A stretch of DNA of 47,204 bases from Globomyces pollinis-pini (GCA_025399215.1 MU621199.1:6440-53643); one strand, 5' to 3'; counted from the first letter of the stretch, positions 22,233-33,626 are shown. Numbers and translations: made by a program. The notes: a model not told the origin generated them from the letters alone.

Positions 22233-23588
22233 ATGACTACTGACGATATTGTCGAATGTTACTTGAACTTGAGAATTGGTCGTTTCGGTCAGACTTTAAG
22301 AAGAAGGAATGGTTTAAATCCACTTAAACCTATTATTGTCTCTCCTAAAGATACGTTCCAGTCCTTATTGCAACAAGTCAGGGACGCTTTACCTCCACAA
22401 TTCGATTGGGATGAACATTCACAGCCAATTCGATATCAACGCACCCAGTCTCAACCTCAATCATCGCTTGAAGAAGTACCGGAATCTTTCTTTCACACTT
22501 TTAAAGGAATTAAACTCAGTTACTTGCAACGTGCTCCAATGAATCCTTTTGTGTTGCAACTCTGGATCTATGGTGAATTCAAAGGCTCACATGTTCAAAA
22601 CCTGTCACATTCAATATCGTCTCAAGATGGAAAATCACCAACACTACTCACTTCTGCTTCAAAACCGTACGGTGACGTTCCTCGTACTATGTGGCCAAAA
22701 GATGATTGTCAATCAGAGTCACAATCAGAAATCACTGATGAATATCGCCATCCACCAAAATATCCTGACCCTTTTAGAAACTCTCAACAAAATCAAAATG
22801 AAAATAAACTGTTACCAATTCATTCAATTCTGGATGGATTCAAGACCAAACCAAATTCGTTTCCATTACATTCCCAACCTTTTGAAAATGGTGACCACAA
22901 AAGATCTTCCACGTTACCCCCTATTCACATTGCTCCCATCAACCCTCCTTCCGAAAGAAGACCGTCCAACGAAACGGAAACTGTCAAAGAGGAGCACCGT
23001 ACACTGAATTCTTTCAATACCATGGTGTCACAGTTGGAATTGAACAATGTTGTCCATTCAAAACCTTCTCTAAGCCAATTAGCAGTCGCATCAACCATGA
23101 CTCTAAGCAATATGAATAACATCTCTCCTAATTCAAACGAATCACAATCTATCTCAAGGACAACCGTCTATGATCGATCGTCTTTTTCTATCCCCCAAAG
23201 TCCAGCTAACGATGGGACCACAAATTCACAAACCAGATCCAAGAGATCCGGCAGTTTCTCGGAAAATACTACCCAACATAAGCGATTCCTCTACACACCC
23301 GTATCATGTACTTCACCAGATCCCGACCCCGACTACCATCAAGCCCAACTTAATTACGAGCGTCATTCCAAATTTGATCAAGAGCATCTTCAAATGGCTC
23401 GAGAAAAGGAAAAACGTGAGATTGAACGTCAACAAGTGACAATGCAAATATTAAATGCGGAAGCGGAAAAGGCACGATATCGGGCAGCGGTAGAATACCA
23501 TAAAGCCAAAAAAGAGTTGCTTGCACTTGGAATGCTTGAAGATGAGGTGGTACGGATACTAAAAGACGGTGTTCCAGATACTCTATAA
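22233..23588 (+). CDS. orphan protein, unknown family
   Basis: An intronless 451-residue frame, one of few here. A TAA codon lies directly before the ATG, so the start is firm unless an upstream exon exists. Residues 1-115 look globular (MTTDDIVECYLNLRIGRFG, later FKGIKLSYLQ, APMNPFVLQLWIYGEF). Residues 120-365 are low in complexity, rich in S, P, Q and N, with many basic or proline patches. Residues 370-445 form a strongly charged helix, probably a coiled coil (HLQMAREKEKREIERQQV, KARYRAAVEYHKAKKELLALG). Codons are less AT-biased than in neighbours. The layout (globular head, disordered middle, coiled coil) could suit a DNA- or complex-binding factor or a transposon-borne accessory gene; no function is claimed. 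Confidence 0.8.
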   Translation: MTTDDIVECYLNLRIGRFGQTLRRRNGLNPLKPIIVSPKDTFQSLLQQVRDALPPQFDWDEHSQPIRYQRTQSQPQSSLEEVPESFFHTFKGIKLSYLQRAPMNPFVLQLWIYGEFKGSHVQNLSHSISSQDGKSPTLLTSASKPYGDVPRTMWPKDDCQSESQSEITDEYRHPPKYPDPFRNSQQNQNENKLLPIHSILDGFKTKPNSFPLHSQPFENGDHKRSSTLPPIHIAPINPPSERRPSNETETVKEEHRTLNSFNTMVSQLELNNVVHSKPSLSQLAVASTMTLSNMNNISPNSNESQSISRTTVYDRSSFSIPQSPANDGTTNSQTRSKRSGSFSENTTQHKRFLYTPVSCTSPDPDPDYHQAQLNYERHSKFDQEHLQMAREKEKREIERQQVTMQILNAEAEKARYRAAVEYHKAKKELLALGMLEDEVVRILKDGVPDTL

Positions 23589-23770
23589 TCATTTCGTTTT
23601 ATAATAAATAGCACTAATTTTTCTTACTCGAGAATATTTTGGCCTATTTATCTAATAGAACTTTTAAAGCAATTGTCTGCTGGTTTAAAATGAAAGTCAA
23701 TATTTATTCATAAAGGCATGCTTTAATTGAAATTGATACACTAATGTCCAACTACATATGTCTTTAGAAA

Positions 23771-24393
23771 CTATATTGCCAGTTTTCCCTTGTCTCTTGA
23801 TTGATAAATTTGCAGTTCCAGCCATTTCTTTTCATCTATGGTTGGTTGTCGTAAGACTTCGCCATCAAAACTATACAACTTTGTTTCAGCAGCGTCATAG
23901 TAACAATAGCCGTGATCGTCTGTGACAATTGGGACTACCGGACTATCCGTTAGATTGGTGAGTTTTGGTTCGCCTATTGATTAGTGATTAGGTGATTACC
24001 AGGTAGGAAACCGTTTATTCGTTCTTGGTAAAATCTTCTGTCTGTTTTGGTACAGTAATCCCATCCTTCTTTGGTGTACACTAGACCATCGTCGAAAGTA
24101 AATATTTCCTGTGATTGTTAAAGGTGAATAAGTCAGTACTTTTGATGCCTGTCCTAATGTCCAATCTGCATCTAGTTTTCCACCATTTACAAAGAATATT
24201 GTTCCTTTTCCATGAAACCTTGTAATGAGTCAAGATCCGAAGCTTACATCCCATCTTTAAAACTACCCTTATAAATACTTCCGTTTTTGAACGTAAAAGT
24301 ACCGGTTCCTTCTATTCTGAGGAAGGATTAACGTGACGAATCAAACCTTTTATTGACGATGGTAGCATTGAAAGGTGAGTTGTGAAATGCCAT
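23771..24393 (-). CDS. MORN5: MORN repeat protein, MORN5-like
   Basis: The protein joins across short introns. After MAFHNSPFNATIVNK it reads RIEGTGTFTFKNGSIYKGSFKDGM, FHGKGTIFFVNGG and IFTFDDGLVY, which are MORN repeats (YxGxFxxGxxHGxG type). The second half is the MORN5-specific part: GWDYCTKTDRRFYQERINGFLPG, EPKLTNLTD and a C-terminal DDHGYCYYDAAETKLYSFDG. MORN5 orthologues occur mainly in organisms with cilia or flagella, so this gene suggests a zoosporic life stage. The stop is at 23771 and the start at 24393; about four introns of 25-35 bases interrupt it. It is convergent with the orphan gene at 22233. Confidence 0.85.
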
Positions 24394-24617
24394 GATAGAA
24401 ATTCTATGATTGCAATAATAGAAGAGTTTATTTATTGTTTTGATTCAAACAATACTTTAAACTCCACCTTGCTATCACAGCAAGATCTACACCATCAACT
24501 GCAGCTAAATCAGAACCGATTATCTCCTAGATTCAATTGTATTCTCTAGTATTTCCTCACGGTTCAATCTATGGTGACTTACAATTTTCAATTCTTTTTT
24601 CACCATTCACAATACAC

Positions 24618-26589
24618 ATGAGTCTTCCTTTGATTGGAGCAAAGATTAGTTTGATTGCTAATTCAAACGTACGGTATGTTGGAACACTGCTAAGCATCGA
24701 CCCTAACGACTCTTCAATGACCCTGATTAATGGTATTCATAGCTACTGATCGTTAGTAAAATGTTTTGGAACCGAAGGTCGCCCAGGGTATACTTTGATC
24801 TTTTAAAACTGATTATTATAGGTATTTATAGTTTTTTATAACTGATTTGTAGGGATAGAGTTCCTCCTCAACAAGCTTTTTTTGAAACTATTACCTTCAA
24901 GGGAAATGAAATTGCAGAGCTTAAAGTCCAGGAAAATATTGTCCCAAATCAATACCAGGGCCCTGTTCATCAACAGATACCCCCTGCTGGTTTTAATCAA
25001 CCCTTTGGAATGCAATCTCAAAATCCTTATTTCCAACCAAATCCCTACTTGCAGCAAATGAATCATATGCAGTACCCTCAACAATTTTGGCAACCACCAG
25101 CAAACGTTAATCCTTATCTACCCAATATTTCAAATAATTTTGGAATGGGTTTTATGGAACCACCCATCACCAGTTCAACTGCAAGACTTAACCAATCAAA
25201 AAAACCTGTTCCTGTATTGCTGTGATAAATTAACTTTAAGGCTTTTCCAGATAATTTACCTCCTTCAAACCCCAACCAACCATTTTCCAATTTTCCAAAG
25301 GTATCCCTCATATGAACGTTAAACTTAGGAATCTAATTTTGTAAGATTTTATATTTTGAATAGTTAGGACAATAACCAAAACTTTTTTGTAAGTTTTATA
25401 CAATTGACGATTAGAAACCACAACCTTTAGTAATTCATTCTGTTTTATTGATTCAAAGGATCCAAAGCAGTTGTCCCAACCCGCAGCACCTAAAGCTACA
25501 GAAAAAGTTGTTGAAAATTCAGAAAAGAAACCTCCAATAGTGGTAATATTATTGGTTTTTGATTTTAGGTGAAGAAAGCTAGCGGAAACAATTTGACTCA
25601 AGTTTCCAAACAAATGGAGAACCTGCAAGTAAACCAAAACAACACACAAGGAGAAAGTGCATTGAAGATCAACTCTGCACCCAATGTTGTCAAAGGAAAG
25701 AGTAAGCAAACGATTCAAAATCAATCGAAACCTACTGAGGTAGACTTTTCAGCATTTGGAGATGGTAAGAATTAATTTACTTATGTGATAGACGATGATG
25801 TTGAAAACGTGCCAGTGAATCCAAAAAAATGTACAAGATTTTCATTAATTGTTCAGCACAAGCGCCGCGAAATAGGGACAAGAAGAAGCAAAATGATGGT
25901 AATCGATCTAATGAAACCCGATCAAATGAAAACCGAGCAGAGAATCGGTCAAATGAAAATCGACCAAACAGTTCACGAAAGCAAACCCGTAACCCAGCTC
26001 GCAATCAATCCAATGAAAATTTAAGCAACGGTACAGTTCGCGCGCTTTCTGCGACAGAGAGATTTCAACAAGAAAGTGCCAAGCAACGAAACGGGCTCAA
26101 TGAGGTCGTTAAGGAACCTGATGCAAAGGAGAATGGGGATGCGGAGGAAGCAGGAGTCCAAAGACAAAATTCTAAACGAACAACTAATGGAAATAGAAAT
26201 CAAAGACGGCCAAACAACAACAAAAAGATTGTTATACCTGATGAAGAATTTGACTTTAATGCTTCTAATGCAAAGTTTGATAAGGAAATTGAAAGTCCTG
26301 TTGAAGTTTCTTATTACAGTAAGAGTTCCTTCTTTGATGACATATCGTGTGATGCCAAAGATCGACTTGCAAACGAAAGGTATTGATTATCAAATATTAA
26401 CCATTTCAAAGTATCGATCGTAAAGCAAAAATGTCAGAGGAACGAAATTTGAACTTGGAAACATTTGGTCAGTCAGGAGTTCGACACAATTTCAGGAGAG
26501 GAAGTGCTCGTAATCGCCACTCAGGAGGGGGACGTAACCAACGAGGAGGTCGTGGGCAGGGTAACAATGATATAAATGCCACTACATGA
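24618..26589 (+). CDS. LSM14: LSM14/Scd6 family mRNP protein
   Basis: Represses translation and scaffolds P-bodies by binding decapping factors and DEAD-box helicase DDX6/Dhh1. The N-terminal LSm14 domain is clear after splicing: LIGAKISLIANSNVRYVGTL, IDPNDSSMTLINVKCFGTEG, then RVPPQQAFFETITFKGNEIAELKV. A Q/N/P-rich middle with many YLQQ, NPY and QPP segments follows. The FDF-TFG box is visible near the end (EEFDFNASNAKFDKE, then SFFDDISCD). The C-terminus is an RGG-type tail (SGGGRNQRGGRGQG). The start is the ATG before SLPLIG; the in-frame TTG farther upstream is not used. The first introns are at about 24733-24756 and 24789-24852. Confidence 0.92.
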
Positions 26590-26725
26590 GTTAATTCTCT
26601 ATTTTAATGCAGTATTATGTAATAAATTACTGTAATATGGCATTACTTTGACAATGAGTTTGATGATCACGCCACAAGGAAATGTTTAAAATAGAAATTT
26701 CTACCAAATCAAGCTTTCTATTGAA

Positions 26726-27660
26726 ATGTCCTTTTTCATTCCAAATAGTAGAAAGATGAAATATTCATGTACGTTAACGCTGCATGATTTGAACAATTTG
26801 CCTTACACTACTGGTCAATATTTTGTAACTTTACATTTTTTTATCCAGTAGGCTAAATGGAAAGTTACTAATTCCTCTGATAAGGTAATGAAGATTGGAT
26901 TATCCTGATTTCATTTATTCCATTGATTACCATAATTATATCTTTTACTAATGTTTGGTAGGGATGTACTTCCAGGGCAACCGTAAAAGAAAACAAAGTT
27001 GTTTGGAATGATGCTCATTTTTCATTTGAAGTTACTTTAATTATTGCTCGGGATGGTAGTTTACAACCTAGTGAAATGATCATTAGGTATTACAATATTT
27101 CTAATATCGATAGTGTTAAACAAGTATAGATTTGGAGTTTTTAAAATATTTTGTTTATATAGGAAACTAATGGTGGACAATCATCAGATAAAATTGGAAA
27201 TGTTACAATTAGTTTATCAAATTTGGTTGGTCAAGGACCATCTACACAACGATATCTGTTACAAAATTCAAAATCAAATTCACTTTTAAAAGTATGGATT
27301 GGATTCGTAGAATTAAATTGTAGGTGTCATTAGAGATGAAGTTGCTACGTGGTGATCCACAACTGTTAAAAAAGTAAGTTGCTGGAATGATTTTAATTTT
27401 AGTCCAATATTACCCATTACCAACAGCAATAAAAAACTGCATTTGAATATAAATAGCAGTCATGCTGTACCTAATCAAAATGACAAGAACGTCAATTATA
27501 GTAATGCACTTGAAGATCCTCTAACTCCATCATCAGTAAGTGTACTAGGAGCTTATTGAATTAGAGATCTAGTATGGGAGTATTGGAAGGCTACGAATGT
27601 GACTCTGAAGATGAAGAACTAATTGAAGGTATCTTTCAGCAAGCAAAGATACAAGTGTGA
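26726..27660 (+). CDS. NT-C2 domain protein, EEIG1/EHBP1 type
   Basis: The N-terminal C2 (NT-C2) domain of EEIG1/EHBP1-like proteins is recognisable: KYSCTLTLHDLNNLPY, then AKWKVTNSS, SRATVKENKVVWNDAHFSFE, DGSLQPSEM, VKQETNGGQSSDKIGNVTIS, GPSTQRYLLQNSKSNSLLKV and SLEMKLLRGDPQLLK. The family tethers membranes to the actin or trafficking machinery in animals; the fungal role is unclear. Six or more introns interrupt it, some longer than usual (26886-26962). The end is ambiguous: the frame at 27594 runs to TGA at 27660, but alternative splicing from a GTATCT donor at about 27629 could carry the protein on to 27895. I report the simplest reading. Confidence 0.75.
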
Positions 27661-28012
27661 TTAAAGAAATCAAGATATGGATTTCGATAGACTGAAGTTA
27701 TTAAAAATATTATTGTAGTATTATCATTAATATACAAATTGTATAGATTTGAAATTGGCTACCACCAGTATCTGGTACTACTGAACCACCAAAGTCTTAA
27801 ATTAGAAGATTTAAATTGTAAATTTTAGAGATTGCTCATTTTACGACAAGAATTGTTGAGGATTATTTGAATCCTAAGTTGCTCATCACATTTTAATGCA
27901 AGCATTATAATGTCAAAACCAGTGGATACTTTATACTACAAGATCATGATCATCAGCATCGCATCATTGTCTTCAGCTAAAGCATATTTGTTTCATTTGT
28001 GTCTTTACACCT
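27661..28012 (+). other. ambiguous interval between NT-C2 and PUF genes
   Basis: Holds either extra 3' exons of the NT-C2 gene or 5' exons of the PUF gene. Two stretches look coding in the plus direction: about 27676-27713 (DMDFDRLKLLKIL) and about 27830-27895 (AHFTTRIVEDYLNPKLLITF then stop). GTA-type donors and TAG acceptors are present, but more than one joining order is possible. Confidence 0.4.
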
Positions 28013-30637
28013 GTGGTCCCTTCATCGTCTGGTTTTCATCACTTCCCCACCTGCGCCAATTTACCTAAACGTTTTAAACACAAATTAAACGAAGTTCTTC
28101 AAATGATTGGAAAGACAGGATTTCAATACAATAATCCAATCAAAGACATCAGCGAAAGTATGCCGATTCCTCATCAGGTACTGGCCATTTTATTCACCGT
28201 TCAATAGACTTTAGATCACTTGAGAACAACTCAAAATGATCCTGCCGATCCTATCGATCCTATATTGACTCGGAATACTCCCGCAAACTTGGCCGAAAGT
28301 GATGGTTCGTTAGATCTCTCCTTTGGTCAGAAACTATACTCTAATTCCATTTTGGGTTTACACGGTTCATTATCCAACAGTCGAAATGCTTCTCCATTAA
28401 ACAAAATGACTATGGAAAATCATACTGCTGACTTTAATATATCGTTAAATTCTACAAAACGGACTTCATCCGTTGATACACAATCCTCTATTTGGGCTAC
28501 AATGGAAACTTTGACCATAACTTCCCCACTAGACAGGTATGCTTTCATGTAAAACTGACACATTAGTCATGATGTTAGATCTGGAAATGCACCACCTCAA
28601 TTCTCGGATAAGTTTTTGGACGATGATGAAGGTATCCCAATTATAATTTTTACCATTACAGATATTAATGCCTTTCCAACTGCGCTCAAATATACGTCCG
28701 AGTCGTCCAATTTACCAAGACTGATCCGTCAATCAAGTAGTCAATCTACAGTGGTAACTTTTATTAGTCTAAATCTAGATATCAACCTCTCATTTGGACT
28801 TGGCATCTATACCCCAGACATCTCCACGAAGGGCATCGACTGGTGGCTGGTCAGGGTTTACTGTTCCTACACCGATACCATCTGATTATTCTGGTTCAAG
28901 TCTAGAAAACCATTCCTCCCTTCCCATCACCAGCATTCCCAATCTGCGTAAAAGTATGAGCTTAGCTAGCCTCGATAAGCCTGATGCATCTTTTGATCAT
29001 TCTGATTCTTACAGTTTACATTCTTATCCACATGAATCGTCTGACAATTCATATCATCCAAAACTACGCAGTCGCAATTCTGAACCGAACATTTATATGC
29101 AAAATATCATTGAATCAAACAATTCATATGGAATCTGCCGCTATTTCTTACAAGGTTACTGCTCAAGAGGTGATCGTTGTCATTTTGCTCATGTTACCAA
29201 CTTGCCTCAAGTTCAACAACGTTCCCAATTTAATGTACCATACAATTCCCATCCAAACATCAATCCTAACAAACATGCTCATTCCACTAGCTCTTCTCCA
29301 CAATTTTTTCCTGGTCCTAGTGCTGTTGGCGTTCCCACTCCAAAACTTGGTGCTTCAAAGGTCAAAAAGACACCAGAAGAAGAAGGTATTATTAAGTGAG
29401 AGTGTTTATACTTTTAGTGAATCGGTTCTTGAGTGTAGAAGTCAAGGACTTGGTTGGTCAAATTTATTATTTCTGCAAAGATCAATACGGTTGTCGTTAT
29501 TTGCAAAAGCAAATCGAAGAACATGAAAAAGATGTTATTAGTATTATATTTAATGATATCTTTCAAAACTTTGCAGAGTTAATGATTGGTATTTTTTTTA
29601 TCTAATCTCATTTATAGATCCTTTTGGAAATTATCTTTGTCAAAAGTTAATCGAATATTGTACAGAAGAACAACGAGGTGAGATTGTGCAGCAAGTGTCC
29701 ACGAATCTGATTGAGATCTCTCTCAACATACATGGCACTAGAGCAGTACAAAAATTGATTGAATTTGTCAATGTACATGATCAGGTAATACGGTAGATAA
29801 ATAACCTTTAGACCGAAACCATCATTAATGCTTTAAATGTTGATCCTGTATCATTGATCAAAGATTTAAATGGCAATCATGTAATTCAAAAATGTCTATC
29901 GAAACTCTCCCATATTGACAATCAAGTACTAAAAAAAGTTGTTAATTTTAAAGTTCGTATTCGATGCAGTTTCGAGGAATTGTATGCAGGTTGCAACACA
30001 TAGACATGGCTGCTGCGTACTGCAACGTTGTATAGATCACGCAACAGATATTCAACGATCTCAATTGGTAAATGAAATAGCAAGGCATGCTTTGGCTCTT
30101 GTTCAAGTATGTGAAAGAAAGAATTTATATTAGGATCCATTTGGAAACTATGTGGTTCAGTATGTGCTCGATCTGGGAGAAATAAAATATTCAGAATGTA
30201 TTGTCAAACCGTTTATTGGAAATGTTTGTCTCCTATCCGTTCAAAAGTTCAGTTCCAATGTTATAGAAAAGGTAATTGTTTTACCGTATATTAATTCGTA
30301 CCAGTGTATTCGAGTGTCTGGTCAAAAGCTGCGGGCATCATTGATAAATGAGCTGCTTGATCAAGATCGCTTGGAGAAACTTCTTTGCGATTCATTTGCA
30401 AATTATGTGGTTCAAACTGCTTTAGATTATGCAGCACCAGATCAACGAGTCAAGGTAAATATTTTCAAATCTAATAGCATGCAATAGCTCATTGATTGTA
30501 TTCGACCTATTTTACCTGTAATAAGAAATACACCATATGGAAAGCGTATTCAATCCAAATTTCTTCGAGATGGTGTACCGAATTATACCCAGTTGGCATA
30601 CAACACTGGGTTAACTGTAACCAAGCCATTCTTGTAA
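28013..30637 (+). CDS. Pumilio (PUF) protein with CCCH zinc finger
   Basis: A sequence-specific mRNA 3'UTR-binding repressor. The N-terminal part is S/P/N-rich. A CCCH finger follows at about 29130-29190: ICRYFLQGYCSRGDRCHFAH (C-x7-C-x5-C-x3-H). From about 29440 come Puf repeats: DQYGCRYLQKQIEE, DPFGNYLCQKLIEYC, NIHGTRAVQKLIEFV, DLNGNHVIQKCLSKL, HRHGCCVLQRCIDHA, DPFGNYVVQYVLDLG, QKFSSNVIEK, DSFANYVVQTALDYA, a full set of eight, ending TPYGKRIQSKFL. The stop is at 30637. The start is uncertain: the frame is open from 28013 (GTG there), the first in-frame ATG is at 28103, and an upstream exon is possible. Introns were read at about 28177-28208, 28550-28570 and between repeats. Confidence 0.93.
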
Positions 30638-30793
30638 ATTCAACAAACTGTATTTAATTTTATTGGTGTTCTAATTTGAAAGACTTCTTTAATATAACAT
30701 TAATTTCTTCTTTATTATTTTGGATTTTTACCTTTTAAGAATGATAATATTAAGACTTGAAATGAATATTAACAGAAGATAGTAGTAGTTAAT

Positions 30794-31177
30794 TCAAGAT
30801 TCCGAAACTAATGTTACTTTTATACCGGGTAAATGTGCAGTCACTTCTAAACTAATTCAATCATTAAAAGACGATCAAGCTTACGGGTCTAGATCACCAT
30901 TTTTGCTCTCCCATACATCCACACATGGTGCTTCAAATATTTCAATATGAGCAGTTAATTGTTTATGATTTCTTTTAATTATTTCTGTTACTGAAACTGC
31001 TTTATTGATTGCAAGGCCAGTAGCTGAGATGAATATGATAGTATTTGATTTGAGAGCAACATCTGCAGCTTGAACATAAGACCGGACCTTCCCATTCCCA
31101 ATTTGAATATGCGGACTTAAATCCTTTAATTCCGGAATTTCTAATTGAAGAGTTTTAGTTTTTGAATAATGTTCCAT
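30794..31177 (-). CDS. Alba/Rpp25-like nucleic-acid binding protein
   Basis: A small protein of the Alba superfamily, whose eukaryotic members include RNase P/MRP subunits Rpp25 and Pop6. The core is visible as IQIGNGKVRSYVQAADVALK, IIFISATGLAINKAVSVTEIIKR and NHKQLTAHIEIFE, matching the G-x-G/K-x-R-x-Y-V and A-x-G-x-A-I-x-K-A-V signatures. The main exon runs from 31177 to 30886. An intron (GTAAGC donor, TTAG acceptor, about 30853-30885) leads to a second exon reading LEVTAHLPGIKVTLVSES, a conserved C-terminal type of the family, with stop at 30794. Without splicing a TAA inside the donor would end it after DLDP. Its start is 46 bases from the divergent BOP1 start. Confidence 0.85.
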
Positions 31178-31223
31178 AATCTGGTGTAAAGTTTTATTTT
31201 TTTTTTTATTTTTACTTTCAGAG
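31178..31223. promoter_or_regulatory. 46-bp shared promoter, Alba-like / BOP1
   Basis: The two start codons face away from each other with 46 bases between them. The gap is dominated by a T run (31186-31213) on the plus strand. Any core promoter, transcription start and leader for both genes must lie here or inside the opposing coding sequences. A short TTTCAG just before the BOP1 ATG might be a splice acceptor, in which case the BOP1 leader would start inside the Alba-like gene. Confidence 0.6.
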
Positions 31224-33626
31224 ATGGTTAAACAAAAGAGAAAAACAATAGCGGAAACTGAATTAAACCTAGAAAAAGAAACGGAATTTCCAGATATTAA
31301 TATCAGTGAACAAAATGATTCTGATAACGAGGAATTACATGAATCTGATGCTGATTTAACTGACGTGCCTTCAGATTCAGAATATGAAGATTTTGAAGAG
31401 AAGAGAGTGAAAGTAATTAGAAAAAAATTATTACCAGAAATCAACCCTGTGTATGAGGAAGACTCTTCAGATGAAGAAGTGGAAAATACAATTGGAAATG
31501 TTCCAATTGAATGGTATTTCATAACAATTTGTTGAACAATATCAGGTATAATGACTATCCCCACATTGGTTATGATGTGAATGGTAAAAAGGTCATGCGT
31601 CCAGCTCAAGGTGATGATTTGGATAAATTTTTGGATTCTATTGATAATAAGGATGCTTGGTTTGAAAATTTAAATCTACTAACCATAAAGGAAATCTGTC
31701 CATGATAAATTGCACGGAAAAGATGTGAAATTAGACAAAAAGGAATTGGAAATGTTGAAGAGAATTCAAGAACATCAATTTCCAGATGTTGAATTTGACC
31801 CTTATCAGGTAATGAATTGTGGAATGTAATTCGTATAGCCTACAGTCGAATGGTTTACTAGTAAAGTAGAAACAATGCCATTAAGTGGTGCACACGAACC
31901 AAAGCGACGATTTATTCCATCAAAGCATGAAGCAGCAAAGGTATAAAAATATTTTGGTTCTAATTGATTAGATTATGAAAATCGCAAGAGCTATTAGAGC
32001 GGGATTGATCGTTCCAGGCAAGAAGAAACCAGAATCCAGCAAACCTAAATTCTACGATATTTGGGAAAACACTGATGGTGATTCACTCAAACAAAATCAC
32101 ATTCCTGCACCAAAGATGGCCTTACCAGGTATTTTGTGTTATTTAATAAGTTAGAACATATGGAATCATACAATCCTCCAGAAGAGTATCTTTTGACGAA
32201 AGAGGAAGAAAAACAATGGAAATCATTGGATCCAGAAGATAGACCACATAACTTCCTTCCAAAGAAACATTCATCCCTTAGAGAAACAGGAGCATATAAT
32301 AGATTCATCCAAGAACGTTTCGAGCGTTGTTTGGATTTATATCTTTGCCCTCGTACTGTGAAACAAAAGGTTTGAATATTTAATACTGATATTCAGATTG
32401 ATATTGACCCTGAATCATTAATCCCTAAACTCCCAAGTCCAAAAGATTTAAAACCTTTCCCTACAAAGTTGGCTATTACCTACAAAGGGCATCAAGGAAG
32501 AATTCGAACATTTAGTGTTGATCCTACTGGACAATGGCTTGCTTCTGGTGGAGATGATTCAACTGTTCGTATTTGGGAAATATCTACTGGACGCAATATC
32601 AAAACTTTAGAATTTTCTGACGCAATCATGTGTGTTAGTTGGAATCCTAACAAGTCTCTTTCCCTCCTTGCAGTAGCATGGTAAGTTCGTAACATCTCAC
32701 AAAATAGTGAAAATCAAGTAACGCTTGTTAATGCATCTGTTGCAAGTGATGAAATTATTGAAAGGACATCTAGTATCATAACTGAACTCTGGGGTCATGG
32801 TATTGTTTTGTGTAATTAATTTAAGTTGATAACTCTGCAAACATTAAATGGGAAAAGCCGTCAGCAGATTTACAAGAAGCTGGACATTGTTGTCACATTC
32901 GTATTTCAAAGGTTTGCACTCCATATTAATTGGGTAGAAAATTATGAACTTGACCTGGCATAGAAAAGGTGACTATTTTGCTACTGTTACTCCAGAAGGT
33001 AATATTGTTATAATTGACATTTAGCAAATGCTGGTTCAGTTCAAATCCACCAACTTTCCAAGGCTTCAAGCCAAAACCCCTTCAAGAAATCAAAAGGATT
33101 GGTTCAAAAAGTTATTTTCCATCCTTCTAAGCCGTTCTTATTTGTCGCAACACAAAGATCTGTCCGAGTGTATAATTTAATTAAACAAGAGTTAATACGA
33201 AAATTGCTTCCTGGAGTAAAATGGATATCTAGTATTGACATACATCCGTCTGGTAATAAGAAAATTAGTAACCATATAGGTGATAACGTTATTATTGGGA
33301 CATATGACAAACGAACTCAGTGGTTTGATATGGATTTATCGGCAAAGCCATACAAGACTCTTCGTTATCATAAAGAGGCTGTTCGACAAGTGTCTTTCCA
33401 CAAACGATATCCGTTATTTGCATCTGCCTCTGATGATGGTTCAGTACTTATATTCCATGGAATGGTGTACAACGACCTTATGCAAAACCCACTGATTGTA
33501 CCATTGAAAACTATCAATGCTCATGAGCGCGTCGATTCTTTGGGAGTGCTCGATTGCGCTTGGCATCCAACTCAACCATGGTTGTTCTCTTGTGGTGCAG
33601 ATAAAACTATCAAACTGTTTATCTAA
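31224..33626 (+). CDS. BOP1: BOP1/ERB1 ribosome biogenesis protein
   Basis: Part of the PeBoW complex (Nop7-Erb1-Ytm1) needed for 60S subunit maturation in the nucleolus. The N-terminus is basic then acidic ([15 protein letters not shown]). The BOP1NT domain follows across introns: [71 protein letters not shown] and [12 protein letters not shown]. Then come [16 protein letters not shown] and [22 protein letters not shown]40 domain closes the protein: [57 protein letters not shown] and [13 protein letters not shown]. About nine short introns were read in frame. Confidence 0.96.

Noticed and set aside
22549..23007. 152-residue frame inside the orphan gene
   Set aside because: Shadow of the longer 451-residue frame; its composition is not protein-like.
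25829..26386. Separate RGG/asparagine-rich gene
   Set aside because: It is the middle of LSM14, including the FDF box, in the right frame to join the N-terminal LSm domain.
31224..31535. Independent small acidic protein
   Set aside because: It is the first exon of BOP1; the next exon continues with [11 protein letters not shown].
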